Source of the DNA: Pseudomonas sp. PICF141 | GTDB taxonomy: Bacteria; Pseudomonadota; Gammaproteobacteria; Pseudomonadales; Pseudomonadaceae | DNA length: 64,000 bases | Direction of reading: 5' to 3' | Assembly (NCBI RefSeq): GCF_002286815.1 | Contig: NZ_MUNM01000040.1 | Location: 1 to 64,000, forward strand | In this document: positions 53,030-61,256 of the stretch, piece by piece | How the letters are laid out: every line of letters begins with the position of its first letter | Position numbering within the stretch: position 1 is the stretch's first letter | Position numbers and translations under genes: made by a program | Notes under the pieces: model-generated | Database searches by the model: none | The model's input: the letters and a program-made list of their open reading frames with translations, nothing else | What the model was told of the DNA's origin: nothing

Positions 53030-53305
53030 ATGAAACCTTTAATGACGCTCACCCTTGCCGCCACCCTCACCTGCGCCCTTCCCGTTTGGGCCTGTCCTCC
53101 TGACGAAGCCACCGCCAAGCGCGAACAATTGGCCCGGGAAGTCGCCAAGATCACGGAGCAAAACCCGGAAAAGGCCAAGGAGATCAACAAAGAGTTACAG
53201 AGAATGGATCTGGACACCGCCAGCAAGGATTTGCCGGATGAGTGTCAGTTGATTGATCGACGTCTCAAGGAGCTGGAGTCGGCGGAGAAGAAAGCCAAAA
53301 GTTAA
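53030..53305 (+). CDS. Small secreted protein, function unknown
   Basis: 91 residues. Signal peptide MKPLMTLTLAATLTCALPVW ending WA-C, then a short helical mature protein rich in Lys and Glu (KREQLAREVAKITEQNPEKA) with Cys residues near both ends (ACPPDE, DECQLI), possibly a disulphide. The mature form looks like a helical hairpin. It is divergent from cdiB, not part of it as far as can be seen; the family is not recognised. Confidence 0.75.
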   Translation: MKPLMTLTLAATLTCALPVWACPPDEATAKREQLAREVAKITEQNPEKAKEINKELQRMDLDTASKDLPDECQLIDRRLKELESAEKKAKS

Positions 53306-53311
53306 CGGCAA

Positions 53312-53381
53312 GATCAAAAGATCGCAGCCTTCGGCAGCTCCTACGGGATGAACGCCGGATCCCGTGTAGCGATCTTTTGAC
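53312..53381. repeat. Inverted repeat, family C, shortened
   Basis: GATCAAAAGATCGCAGCCTT with CGGCAGCTCCTACGGGAT at the left, and ATCCCGTGTAGCGATCTTTTGA at the right. The right arm lacks the AGGAGCTGCCGAAGGC part seen at 19514. Confidence 0.8.
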
Positions 53382-53383
53382 GT

Positions 53384-53413
53384 AAAAAAACCCGGACACT
53401 GTCCGGGTTTTTA
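53384..53413. terminator. Bidirectional terminator
   Basis: AAAAAAACCCGGACACTGTC followed by CGGGTTTTTAT: a perfect 7-base stem CCCGGAC/GTCCGGG with A and T tracts on both sides. It serves the convergent small secreted protein gene and the helicase gene. Confidence 0.93.
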
Positions 53414-53431
53414 TTGGAACGCTACAGCGCC

Positions 53432-54778
53432 TTATTCAGCCGCCGGCGCTTGCGGCTTGCGGCGCTTGAGCGGGGCCATGCCGTCCTTGCTGACCAGCGA
53501 CAGGGCGTCGGTTTTCGGGCGATTGGCGATCTTGCGCTTGGTCGGGGCCTTGGCGCCGGCTTTCTTCTTGTCGCCTTTGGCATCGACTTTTTTCTTCTTC
53601 ACGCCAACGGCTTTGCCCGAGGCCTTGACCTTTTTCGGCCCGCCGTAGGTGCCTTTGACTTCCTTGATGGTGCGGCGCTCGAAGCTCTGCTTGAGGTAGC
53701 GCTCGATGCTCGACATCAGGTTCCAGTCGCCGTGGCAGATCAGCGAGATGGCCAGGCCATCATTGCCGGCACGACCGGTGCGACCGATGCGGTGAACGTA
53801 TTCGTCGCCACTGCGCGGCATGTCGAAGTTGATCACCAGGTCCAGGCCTTCCACGTCCAGGCCTCGGGCGGCGACGTCGGTGGCCACGAGGATTTTCACG
53901 CCGCCTTGCTTCAAACGGTCGATGGCCAGTTTGCGGTCTTTCTGGTCTTTGTCGCCGTGCAGCACGAACGCTTTGTATTCCTGCGCCACCAGACGACCGT
54001 AGATGCGGTCGGCCATGGCCCGAGTGTTGGTGAACACGATGGCCTTCTGATAGGTCTCGTTGGCCAGCAGCCAGTTCACGATCTGTTCTTTGTGCTGGTT
54101 GTGATCAGCGGTGATGATCTGCTGACGGGTTGTGTCGTTCAGCTGGCTGACCGCGTTGAGCTGCAAGTGCTCAGGGTTGTTCAGGACCTTGGCGACCATC
54201 TCGCGCAGGCCCGAACCGCCGGTGGTGGCGGAGAACAGCATGGTCTGCTGACGGTTGGTGCACTCGTCCACCAGGCGCTGTACGTCTTCGGCGAAGCCCA
54301 TGTCGAGCATGCGGTCGGCTTCATCGAGCACCAGCACTTCGACTTCTTTCAAGTCCAGGTTGCCAGCGTTCAGTTGCTCGATCATCCGGCCCGGCGTACC
54401 GATCAGGATGTCCGGCACTTTGCGCAGCATGGCAGCCTGGACCTTGAAATCTTCACCGCCGGTGATCAGGCCGGACTTGATGAAGGTGAACTGAGCGAAG
54501 CGCTCGACTTCCTTGATGGTCTGCTGGGCCAGCTCGCGGGTCGGCAGCAGGATCAGGGTCTTGATGCTGACGCGGATTTTGGCCGGGCCGATCAAGCGGT
54601 TGAGGATCGGCAAAACGAATGCAGCGGTTTTGCCGCTACCGGTTTGCGCCGTCACCCGCAGGTCACGCCCTTGGAGCGCCAGCGGAATAGCCGCTGCTTG
54701 CACAGGCGTTGGCTCGACAAATTTAAGCTCGGCCACGGCTTTGAGCAGGCGTTCGTGCAGGGCGAATTGGGAAAACAC
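53432..54778 (-). CDS. DEAD-box ATP-dependent RNA helicase
   Basis: 448 residues. Motifs in order: Q motif region (FVEPTPVQAAAIPLALQGRD), Walker A AQTGSGKT, PTRELAQ, TPGR, DEAD in LVLDEADRMLDMGF, SAT in MLFSATTG, IVFTNTR, ARGLDVEGLDLVINFD and HRIGRTGRAG. The C-terminal tail (about 370-448) is Lys/Arg-rich (KKKVDAKGDKKKAGAKAPTK) and probably binds RNA. It acts in RNA remodelling (ribosome assembly or RNA decay); a SrmB/RhlE-like role is likely. The GTG at 54778 is used because GAGG precedes it and the family begins FSQFALHERL; a TTG further upstream is improbable. Confidence 0.94.
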   Translation of the reverse strand: MFSQFALHERLLKAVAELKFVEPTPVQAAAIPLALQGRDLRVTAQTGSGKTAAFVLPILNRLIGPAKIRVSIKTLILLPTRELAQQTIKEVERFAQFTFIKSGLITGGEDFKVQAAMLRKVPDILIGTPGRMIEQLNAGNLDLKEVEVLVLDEADRMLDMGFAEDVQRLVDECTNRQQTMLFSATTGGSGLREMVAKVLNNPEHLQLNAVSQLNDTTRQQIITADHNQHKEQIVNWLLANETYQKAIVFTNTRAMADRIYGRLVAQEYKAFVLHGDKDQKDRKLAIDRLKQGGVKILVATDVAARGLDVEGLDLVINFDMPRSGDEYVHRIGRTGRAGNDGLAISLICHGDWNLMSSIERYLKQSFERRTIKEVKGTYGGPKKVKASGKAVGVKKKKVDAKGDKKKAGAKAPTKRKIANRPKTDALSLVSKDGMAPLKRRKPQAPAAE

Positions 54779-54969
54779 GGGTGCTACCTCGAAGAAATAC
54801 AAAAAACAGCTGCATAGGGTAACGGTTTCGAGCGCGAAGGCCGAGTTTCTTTATACAAACGGCTGCAAACAGTGGTTTTTTGTCGCCTGTTTTGTCTCAA
54901 AACGTCATCCGGAACGTCTTAAATGCTCTAATCACCCGGTCGCATCCTACAGAAGAACCGTTTTCGCCC

Positions 54970-56268
54970 ATGGATATTAAACAGCTCTGGCTCCACGCCC
55001 AAGACCTCTGGGGTGCTCTCGATCAGCACCCGCTCCTGCATTCCACGCTCGCGCTGATGTTGCTGCTGGTAGTAGCGCTGGTGCTCGGACGAGTGGCGCG
55101 CTACCTGATTCTTCATGCGACCAAAATCCTCGGTCGCCAGCCGTCGCTGCACTGGATCACCGACTTTCGTCACAACAAAGTGTTTCATCGCCTGGCGCAG
55201 ATGACGCCCTCGCTGATGATCCAGTTCGGTCTGCACCTGGTACCGGACCTGAGCAAAACCGCCCTTAACTTCCTCGGCAATGTGGCGCTGTCGTTCACCA
55301 TTCTGTTTCTGGTGCTGGCCGTCAGCGCATTGCTCAATGCCTTGCTGGATATTTATGCCCGCACCGAACACGCCCGCACCCGCTCGATCAAGGGCTACGT
55401 GCAACTGGCGAAAATGGTGTTGTTCGTGTTTGGCGCGATCATTATTGTCGCCACGCTGATCGACCGTTCGCCGCTGTTGCTGCTGTCGGGTCTGGGCGCC
55501 ATGTCGGCGGTGATCCTGTTGGTCTACAAAGACACGCTCTTGTCATTCGTCGCCAGCGTGCAATTGACCAGCAACGACATGCTGCGGGTCGGCGACTGGA
55601 TCGAGATGCCACAAGTCGGTGCCGACGGGGACGTGGTGGACATCACCTTGCACACGGTCAAGGTGCAGAATTTTGACAAGACAATTGTGTCGATCCCGAC
55701 CTGGCGCCTGATGTCCGAGTCGTTCAAGAACTGGCGTGGCATGCAGCAGTCCGGCGGCCGCCGGATCAAGCGCAGCTTGTTCATCGACGCCAGCGGCGTG
55801 CGGTTCATCCGCGATGACGAAGAGCTGAAGCTGTCTCAGGTGCATCTGCTGACCGACTACATCAACCGCAAACAGGCCGAACTCAAGGCCTGGAACGAAG
55901 CTCAGGGCAACGTCGCGGCGATGTCGGCTAACCGTCGACGGATGACCAACATCGGCACCTTCCGCGCCTATGCACTGGCGTATCTGAAGAACCATACGGA
56001 AATCCAGCCGAACATGACCTGCATGGTTCGCCAGATGCAAACCACCGCCCAGGGCATCCCGCTGGAAATCTACTGCTTCACCCGCACCACGGCGTGGGCC
56101 GATTACGAGCGGATTCAGGGGGATATTTTCGATTACCTGCTCGCGGTATTGCCGGAGTTTGGCTTGAGCCTTTATCAGCAGCCGAGCGGTGGGGATTTGC
56201 GGTCGGGGTTGCTTCCGGCAGTACTCGGCGCGAGCCATATCCCTGCCCCCGAAAAACACATCATGTAG
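54970..56268 (+). CDS. YbdG-type mechanosensitive ion channel (MscS family)
   Basis: 432 residues. Five or so membrane helices (about 20-45, 75-100, 115-135, 155-200), of which the pore-lining one is LLLLSGLGAMSAVILLVYKD with the MscS-type Gly/Ala packing. The MscS beta domain begins DMLRVGDWIEMPQVGADGDV and VDITLHTVKVQNFDKTIVSI. The large C-terminal domain with an insertion at about 255-330 is characteristic of YbdG, which is linked to osmotic stress. Start at 54970, with divergent helicase gene upstream. Confidence 0.93.
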   Translation: MDIKQLWLHAQDLWGALDQHPLLHSTLALMLLLVVALVLGRVARYLILHATKILGRQPSLHWITDFRHNKVFHRLAQMTPSLMIQFGLHLVPDLSKTALNFLGNVALSFTILFLVLAVSALLNALLDIYARTEHARTRSIKGYVQLAKMVLFVFGAIIIVATLIDRSPLLLLSGLGAMSAVILLVYKDTLLSFVASVQLTSNDMLRVGDWIEMPQVGADGDVVDITLHTVKVQNFDKTIVSIPTWRLMSESFKNWRGMQQSGGRRIKRSLFIDASGVRFIRDDEELKLSQVHLLTDYINRKQAELKAWNEAQGNVAAMSANRRRMTNIGTFRAYALAYLKNHTEIQPNMTCMVRQMQTTAQGIPLEIYCFTRTTAWADYERIQGDIFDYLLAVLPEFGLSLYQQPSGGDLRSGLLPAVLGASHIPAPEKHIM

Positions 56269-56279
56269 CAGCTAGCACT

Positions 56280-56392
56280 GATCGTTCCCACGCTCCGCGT
56301 GGGAATGCAGCCCGGGACGCTCCGCGTCCCTTCGCGGATGTGACGCAGAGCGTCACTGAATGCATTCCCACGCGGAGCGTGGGGACGATCAT
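56280..56392. repeat. Repeat, family E
   Basis: TGATCGTTCCCACGCTCCGC with GTGGGAATGCAGCCCGGGACG at the left, GTGACGCAGAGCGTCACTG in the centre and GCGGAGCGTGGGGACGATCA at the right. As in the copy at 23386, the terminal TCA is the stop codon of the leftward gene beyond. Confidence 0.9.
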
Positions 56393-57252
56393 GCGATAGC
56401 GGGTCTACGAACACCCAACCGACTGATCCACACCGCCATCAGAATCACCGACCCACCAAACAACAACCGCCCCAGCTCTTCATGCTGATTCCAGATCAGC
56501 AAGTTGACCAGCAATCCCACGGGCACATGCAAGTTATTCATCACCGCCAGCGTCCCGCCATTCACCAGGCACGCGCCCTTGTTCCACCAGTACAAACCCA
56601 GCGCGGTCGAGACGAGACCGAGGAACAGCAGCACGCCCCATTGCAGTGGCGCTTCGGGCAGGAAATTCTGTTTGCCGAACAGCAGAAACGCCGGCAACGC
56701 CACCGCCAATGCGCCCAGATAAAAGTATCCGAAACGCCGGTAATGCGGCAGATCGCTCGGATGACGGGCCACCAGATGTTTGTAGAGCACCTGCCCGGCG
56801 GCGTAGGTGAAATTGGCCAGTTGCAGCAGCAGGAACCCCATGAAGAAATCCGGGTTGATCCGGTCAAAGCGAATCACTGCCGCTCCGAGTACTGCCACCA
56901 ATGCCGCGATCAGGGCCCAGGGATTGAAGCGCCGGTTCAGCGCGTCTTCGATCAGGGTCACGTGCAATGGCGTGAGGATGGTGAACAGCAACACTTCCGG
57001 CACCGTCAGCACCCGGAAGCTCAGGTACAGGCAGACGTAAGTCACGCCAAACTGCAACGCGCCGATCAGCAACATGCCACGCATGAACGCCGGCTCGACC
57101 TGACGCCAGCGCGTCAGCGGAATGAACACCAGCCCCGCCAGCAGCACCCGCACCAGCACCGCGAAGTAACTGTCGACATGCCCGGCCAGGTATTCGCCGA
57201 TCAAGCTGAAGGAAAACGCCTGGATCAGCGTGACAAAAAGTAGATAGCCCAT
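56389..57252 (-). CDS. EamA-family (carboxylate/amino acid/amine type) transporter
   Basis: 287 residues with ten membrane segments in two EamA halves (FSFSLIGEYLAGHVDSYFAV start; second half WALIAALVAVLGAAVIRFDR). A family of small exporters or importers of carboxylates, amino acids or amines. The TYAAGQVLYKHLVARHPSDL loop and WWNKGACLVNGGTLAVMNNL segment match the YdcZ/YddG-like group loosely. The start is the ATG at 57252. Substrate unknown. Confidence 0.88.
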   Translation of the reverse strand: MGYLLFVTLIQAFSFSLIGEYLAGHVDSYFAVLVRVLLAGLVFIPLTRWRQVEPAFMRGMLLIGALQFGVTYVCLYLSFRVLTVPEVLLFTILTPLHVTLIEDALNRRFNPWALIAALVAVLGAAVIRFDRINPDFFMGFLLLQLANFTYAAGQVLYKHLVARHPSDLPHYRRFGYFYLGALAVALPAFLLFGKQNFLPEAPLQWGVLLFLGLVSTALGLYWWNKGACLVNGGTLAVMNNLHVPVGLLVNLLIWNQHEELGRLLFGGSVILMAVWISRLGVRRPAIA

Positions 57253-57328
57253 GCTCGCCTCATTTCGAATGGCGGCGACGATAGCGTTTTTTGCCCTTCA
57301 TCGCGAACAGTCCGGTAATACACAAAAC

Positions 57329-57422
57329 ACTGTGGGAGCGGGCTTGCCCGCGATGGCGGTGTATCAGTCGACTTCAATGCTGCCTGACACACCGTCATCG
57401 CGGGCAAGCCCGCTCCCACAGG
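57329..57422. repeat. REP inverted pair, family A
   Basis: ACTGTGGGAGCGGGCTTGCC at the left and its complement ending GCTCCCACAGG at the right; centre GTGTATCAGTCGACTTCAATG. Confidence 0.92.
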
Positions 57423-57449
57423 TTTATGTTGCGCTCACAAAATCCCAGG

Positions 57450-57490
57450 CAAAAAAAAGCCCGATTTCGCAATGCGTTCAATCGGGCTAG
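57450..57490 (-). terminator. Terminator of azoR
   Basis: On the minus strand AGCCCGATTGAACGCATTGC followed by GAAATCGGGCTTTTTTTT: a 7-base stem (GCCCGAT/ATCGGGC) and eight T. It lies about 105 bases after the azoR stop codon. Confidence 0.85.
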
Positions 57491-57595
57491 AGCACTCAGG
57501 AGCAACAAGTGCAAAGGGAGGTTCGATGCGCGTACAGGCTTGAAGGGTTGCGCCAGGTCACTAGACCATCCAGCGATTATCTGGCGATTAACGGC

Positions 57596-58195
57596 TCAGG
57601 CCACTTGGGAAAGCTTGGCGTTGGCCTGGTTCAGGCCTTTCTCCTGGAAGTCACCGCCCAGGTTCATGCCTTCGGCGTGAATGAAGGTGACGTCGTGGAT
57701 GCCGATGAAGGCCATGACCTGACGCAGGTACGGTTCCTGGTGATCCGCGGTGCTGCCGGCGTAAATGCCGCCGCGAGCGGTCAGCACATAAGCGCGCTTG
57801 CCGCTGAGCAAACCTTGCGGGCCGGTTTCGGTGTACTTGAACGTCACGCCGGCACGCAGCACGTGGTCGAGCCAGGCTTTGAGGGTGCTCGGAATGGCGA
57901 AGTTGTACATCGGCGCGGCCATTACCAGTACGTCGGCGGCCAGCAGTTCATCGGTCAGCAAGTTGGAGCGATCCAGCGAGGCCTGTTCGATGTCGTTGCG
58001 TTGTTCGGCAGGCTTCATCCAGCCGCCCAGCAGGTTGATGTCCAGATGCGGCACCGGGGTGGCGGCCAGATCACGGACGGTGATCTGGTCGGCCGGGTGG
58101 GCGGCTTTCCATTGGTTGATGAAGGTCTGGGTCAACTGGCGGGAAACCGAGTCTTGCTGACGGGCGCTGCTTTCGATGATCAGAACGCGGGACAT
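57596..58195 (-). CDS. azoR: FMN-dependent NADH-azoreductase
   Basis: 199 residues, the family length. Flavodoxin-like fold beginning VLIIESSARQQDSVSRQLT (phosphate-binding loop), with APMYNFAIPSTLKAWLDH (FMN isoalloxazine contact) and TARGGIY. Uses NADH to reduce azo bonds and quinones; in Pseudomonas probably a quinone detoxifier. Good ribosome site (GGAGG). An inverted repeat at 58283 precedes it and may be a regulator site. Confidence 0.95.
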   Translation of the reverse strand: MSRVLIIESSARQQDSVSRQLTQTFINQWKAAHPADQITVRDLAATPVPHLDINLLGGWMKPAEQRNDIEQASLDRSNLLTDELLAADVLVMAAPMYNFAIPSTLKAWLDHVLRAGVTFKYTETGPQGLLSGKRAYVLTARGGIYAGSTADHQEPYLRQVMAFIGIHDVTFIHAEGMNLGGDFQEKGLNQANAKLSQVA

Positions 58196-58282
58196 GGGAT
58201 GTAGCCTCCATCTGAGAATGCTGTAGGTCGATGGAGTGAAGGTTAAACAGAGTCATATCGATGAAAAAGCGCAAATAACTGC

Positions 58283-58309
58283 TATAAACCATCGATAAAT
58301 TCGTTTATA
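58283..58309. promoter_or_regulatory. 27-base inverted repeat upstream of azoR
   Basis: TATAAAC and GTTTATA, 7-base perfect arms 13 bases apart, in an AT-rich spacer about 90-115 bases before the azoR start. LysR or TetR operators have this form; azoR genes in Pseudomonas are often paired with a LysR gene, but the nearest one (58861) is in the same direction as this spacer's far side. Confidence 0.4.
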
Positions 58310-58323
58310 AGCGATGCATGTTC

Positions 58324-58469
58324 TGTGGGAGCGCTGTGGCGAGGGGGCTTGCCCCCGTTTGAGTGCAAAGCACTCACAAGATCTTTGCTATATCAGATTT
58401 TTTGGGGCTGCTTCGCAGCCCAACGGGGCGATGCGGCGTTCCGACAAGCCCCCTCGCCACGGCTTCCAC
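58324..58469. repeat. Long inverted repeat, family B nested in an A-type end
   Basis: CTGTGGGAGCGCTGTGGCGA with GGGGGCTTGCCCCCGTTTGAG at the left; GGGGCTGCTTCGCAGCCCAA in the centre; GCCCCCTCGCCACGGCTTCC with ACAG at the right. As at 5325, family B repeats sit inside family A ends. Confidence 0.85.
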
Positions 58470-58481
58470 AGCCGCTCGCTG

Positions 58482-58811
58482 TCATTTCGGGGTGCAGGTC
58501 AGGTTGATACGCATCTTGATGATGGTGCGGGTGAACTTGGCGGTGGCGTTTTTGTGTTTACCGGCAGGCACTTCGATTGTGCGGTTGCGCGGCGCTTCCG
58601 GGCCATTATTGAAAACAACCTTACAGATCGCATCGGTGCTGCCGTAGTTATTCACCTGGATGGAGGCAATATCGGCATCTGTATCAAACGCGTTGTAGTC
58701 GATGCTCAAGCCGTTCAATTGCTTTTGAACGTCGATTGGATACGCAAACGCCGTCAGCGGCAGCAGCGCCAGCACCGCACAACCCGCCATCACACCACAC
58801 AGTTTTTTCAT
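58482..58811 (-). CDS. Small secreted protein of unknown function
   Basis: 109 residues. Signal peptide MKKLCGVMAGCAVLALLPLT ending AFA. The mature domain is all-beta by pattern (GLSIDYNAFDTDADIASIQV, CKVVFNNGPEAPRNRTIEVP) with Cys in CKVVF and TCTPK possibly bridged. I recall similar proteins in many Pseudomonas genomes, without known function. Divergent from the LysR gene at 58861; the 49-base spacer must carry both start regions. Confidence 0.75.
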   Translation of the reverse strand: MKKLCGVMAGCAVLALLPLTAFAYPIDVQKQLNGLSIDYNAFDTDADIASIQVNNYGSTDAICKVVFNNGPEAPRNRTIEVPAGKHKNATAKFTRTIIKMRINLTCTPK

Positions 58812-58860
58812 TCAGCAGTCTCCAATAGGGACTGCCAGCTTAGGACAAGAGGAGCTCAAG

Positions 58861-59784
58861 ATGAAAGCGCCCCGCGTGACCCTTGATCAATGGCGAACAT
58901 TGCAGGCCGTGGTCGATCACGGCGGTTTCGCCCAGGCCGCCGAAGCGCTGCACCGTTCGCAGTCGTCGGTCAGCTACACCGTAGCGCGCATGCAGGACCA
59001 GCTCGGCGTGCCGCTGTTGCGCATCGACGGCCGCAAAGCGGTGCTCACCGAGGCCGGCGGCGTGTTGTTGCGCCGCTCCCGGCAACTGGTGAAACAGGCC
59101 AGCCAACTGGAAGACCTGGCCCATCACATGGAACAAGGCTGGGAAGCGGAAGTGCGGCTGGTGGTCGATGCCGCCTACCCCAGCGCCCGTCTCGTTCGCG
59201 CACTGACCGCGTTCATGCCACAAAGCCGTGGCTGCCGGGTGCGTCTGCGCGAAGAAGTGTTGTCGGGGGTCGAGGAAGTGCTGCTCGAAGGCGTGGCCGA
59301 TCTGGCCATCACCGGCTTCAGTATTCCCGGTTATCTGGGGGCAGAATTGAGCGACGTCGAATTCATTGCGGTCGCCCACCCCGAGCATTCCTTGCATCGC
59401 TTGAACCGCGAACTGAACTTCCAGGACCTGGAAAGCCAGATGCAAGTGGTGATCCGCGACTCCGGCCGTCAACAACCGCGAGACGTCGGCTGGCTTGGCG
59501 CCGAGCAGCGCTGGACCGTCGGCAGCCTGGCCACCGCCGCGACGTTCGTCAGTAGCGGCCTGGGCTTCGCCTGGCTGCCCCGGCACATGATCGAGCGCGA
59601 ACTCAAGGAAGGCACGCTCAAAGTGCTACCGTTGGATCAGGGTGGCAGCCGCAACCCGAGCTTCTATCTGTATTCGAACAAGGACAAACCTTTGGGCCCG
59701 GCGACGCAGATTCTCATCGAACTGCTGCGTACCTTTGATACCGCGCCGCTGGATGCGCCTTTCGCCGCCCCTGAACAAGCCTGA
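58861..59784 (+). CDS. LysR-family transcriptional regulator
   Basis: 307 residues. Winged helix (LDQWRTLQAVVDHGGFAQAA, LHRSQSSVSYTVARMQDQLG) and effector domain (LVVDAAYPSARLVRALTAFM, DLAITGFSIPGYLG). The gene precedes the hydrolase at 59799 in the same direction with 14 bases between them, unlike the usual divergent LysR arrangement, so it may act on a distant or shared promoter. Confidence 0.9.
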   Translation: MKAPRVTLDQWRTLQAVVDHGGFAQAAEALHRSQSSVSYTVARMQDQLGVPLLRIDGRKAVLTEAGGVLLRRSRQLVKQASQLEDLAHHMEQGWEAEVRLVVDAAYPSARLVRALTAFMPQSRGCRVRLREEVLSGVEEVLLEGVADLAITGFSIPGYLGAELSDVEFIAVAHPEHSLHRLNRELNFQDLESQMQVVIRDSGRQQPRDVGWLGAEQRWTVGSLATAATFVSSGLGFAWLPRHMIERELKEGTLKVLPLDQGGSRNPSFYLYSNKDKPLGPATQILIELLRTFDTAPLDAPFAAPEQA

Positions 59785-59798
59785 CACGGAGTGTACGT

Positions 59799-60602
59799 AT
59801 GGCCTATTTCGAACATGAAGGTTGCAACCTGCACTATGAGGAATATGGCCACGGCACGCCGTTGCTGCTGGTTCACGGATTGGGCTCCAGCACCCTGGAC
59901 TGGGAAATGCAGATCCCGGCGCTGGCGGCCCGCTATCGGGTGATCGTCCCGGATGTGCGCGGCCACGGACGCTCCGACAAACCCCGCGAGCGCTACAGCA
60001 TCGCGGGGTTCAGCGCCGACCTGATCGCGCTGATCGAACATTTGAACCTGGGTCCCGTTCATCTTGTGGGGCTTTCGATGGGTGGCATGATCGCTTTTCA
60101 ATTGGCCGTCGATCAGCCGCACCTGCTCAAGAGCCTGTGCATCGTCAACAGCGCGCCCGAGGTCAAACGGCGCAGCCGTAACGATTACTGGCAGTGGTTC
60201 AAGCGTTGGAGCCTGATGCGCGCGCTGAGCATGGGCACCATCGGCAAGGCCTTGGGCGTCAAGCTGTTTCCCAAGCCCGAACAAGCTTCGTTACGACAAA
60301 AAATAGCGACGCGCTGGGCAAAAAACGACAAACGTGCTTATCTCGCCAGCTTCGATGCCATCGTTGACTGGGGTGTTCAGGAACGACTTTCCAGGGTGTC
60401 CTGTCCAACCCTCATCGTCAGCGCCGACCGTGACTACACCCCGGTCGCACTGAAAGAAACCTATGTAAAACTGCTGCCCGATGCGCGGCTGGTGGTGATT
60501 GCCGACTCGCGCCACGCCACCCCGCTGGATCAACCGGAACGCTTCAACCAAACGCTGCTCGAATTTCTTACCGCAGTCGACACCACTACTCAGGATCACT
60601 GA
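59799..60602 (+). CDS. Alpha/beta-fold hydrolase
   Basis: 267 residues. LLLVHGLGSSTLDWE (oxyanion hole HG), VPDVRGHGRSDKP, nucleophile elbow GLSMGGMI with Ser at about 96, a candidate acid residue in LIVSADRDYTP, and histidine in ADSRHATPLDQPERFN. This is the esterase/haloperoxidase-like type. Immediate neighbours are LysR (14 bases before) and a cyclophilin (3 bases after), so the four genes probably form one transcript. Substrate unknown. Confidence 0.92.
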   Translation: MAYFEHEGCNLHYEEYGHGTPLLLVHGLGSSTLDWEMQIPALAARYRVIVPDVRGHGRSDKPRERYSIAGFSADLIALIEHLNLGPVHLVGLSMGGMIAFQLAVDQPHLLKSLCIVNSAPEVKRRSRNDYWQWFKRWSLMRALSMGTIGKALGVKLFPKPEQASLRQKIATRWAKNDKRAYLASFDAIVDWGVQERLSRVSCPTLIVSADRDYTPVALKETYVKLLPDARLVVIADSRHATPLDQPERFNQTLLEFLTAVDTTTQDH

Positions 60603-60605
60603 CTT

Positions 60606-61163
60606 ATGCTGAAAAAAATCGCCCTCGTCGCCGGCTCCGTTCTGTTTGCCGCCAACCTGATGGCCGCCACGCCCGCCAAGGCGCCGCACGTGCTGCTGGA
60701 AACCACCAACGGCCAGATCGAAATCGAACTGGACCCGGTCAAGGCACCGATCAGTACCAAGAACTTCCTTGAGTACGTCGACAGCGGCTTTTACAACAAC
60801 ACGATTTTTCACCGTGTGATTCCTGGTTTCATGGTCCAGGGCGGCGGTTTTACGCAACAGATGCAGCAAAAAGAAACCAAGGCGCCGATCAAGAACGAAT
60901 CCAAAAACGGCCTGCATAACGTGCGTGGCACGCTGTCCATGGCTCGTACTTCCGCCCCGGATTCGGCCACCAGCCAGTTTTTCATCAACGTCAAAGACAA
61001 CGACTTTCTCGACCAGGGCGACGGCTATGCCGTGTTCGGTAAAGTCGTTAAAGGGATGGACGTCGTCGATGTCATCGTCAACTCCCAGACCACCACCAAA
61101 GGCGGCATGAAAGACGTGCCGGCCGACCCGGTCTTCATCAAGTCGGCCAAGCGCATCGACTGA
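60606..61163 (+). CDS. ppiA: Periplasmic peptidyl-prolyl cis-trans isomerase (cyclophilin type)
   Basis: 185 residues. Signal peptide [20 protein letters not shown], then a cyclophilin domain with the catalytic region [17 protein letters not shown] (Arg), [20 protein letters not shown] (Gln-Phe) and [12 protein letters not shown]. It speeds proline isomerisation of exported proteins. It follows the hydrolase stop by only 3 bases. Ends SAKRID. Confidence 0.95.
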   Translation: MLKKIALVAGSVLFAANLMAATPAKAPHVLLETTNGQIEIELDPVKAPISTKNFLEYVDSGFYNNTIFHRVIPGFMVQGGGFTQQMQQKETKAPIKNESKNGLHNVRGTLSMARTSAPDSATSQFFINVKDNDFLDQGDGYAVFGKVVKGMDVVDVIVNSQTTTKGGMKDVPADPVFIKSAKRID

Positions 61164-61186
61164 GACTAAGCTGAACAGGGAGTTTT

Positions 61187-61216
61187 GAGCGGCCGCCGGT
61201 TCTTCCGGCGCCGCTC
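61187..61216 (+). terminator. Hairpin after ppiA, possible weak terminator
   Basis: GAGCGGCCGCCGG and CCGGCGCCGCTC pair as a 12-base stem with one bulged C and a TTCTT loop. It is followed by ATATCGTTT only, so it may equally be an mRNA stabiliser or pausing site in front of the ABC gene. Confidence 0.4.
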
Positions 61217-61256
61217 ATATCGTTTAAAGGAGAGCCCGTGCGCGGGCGGAGAACTG

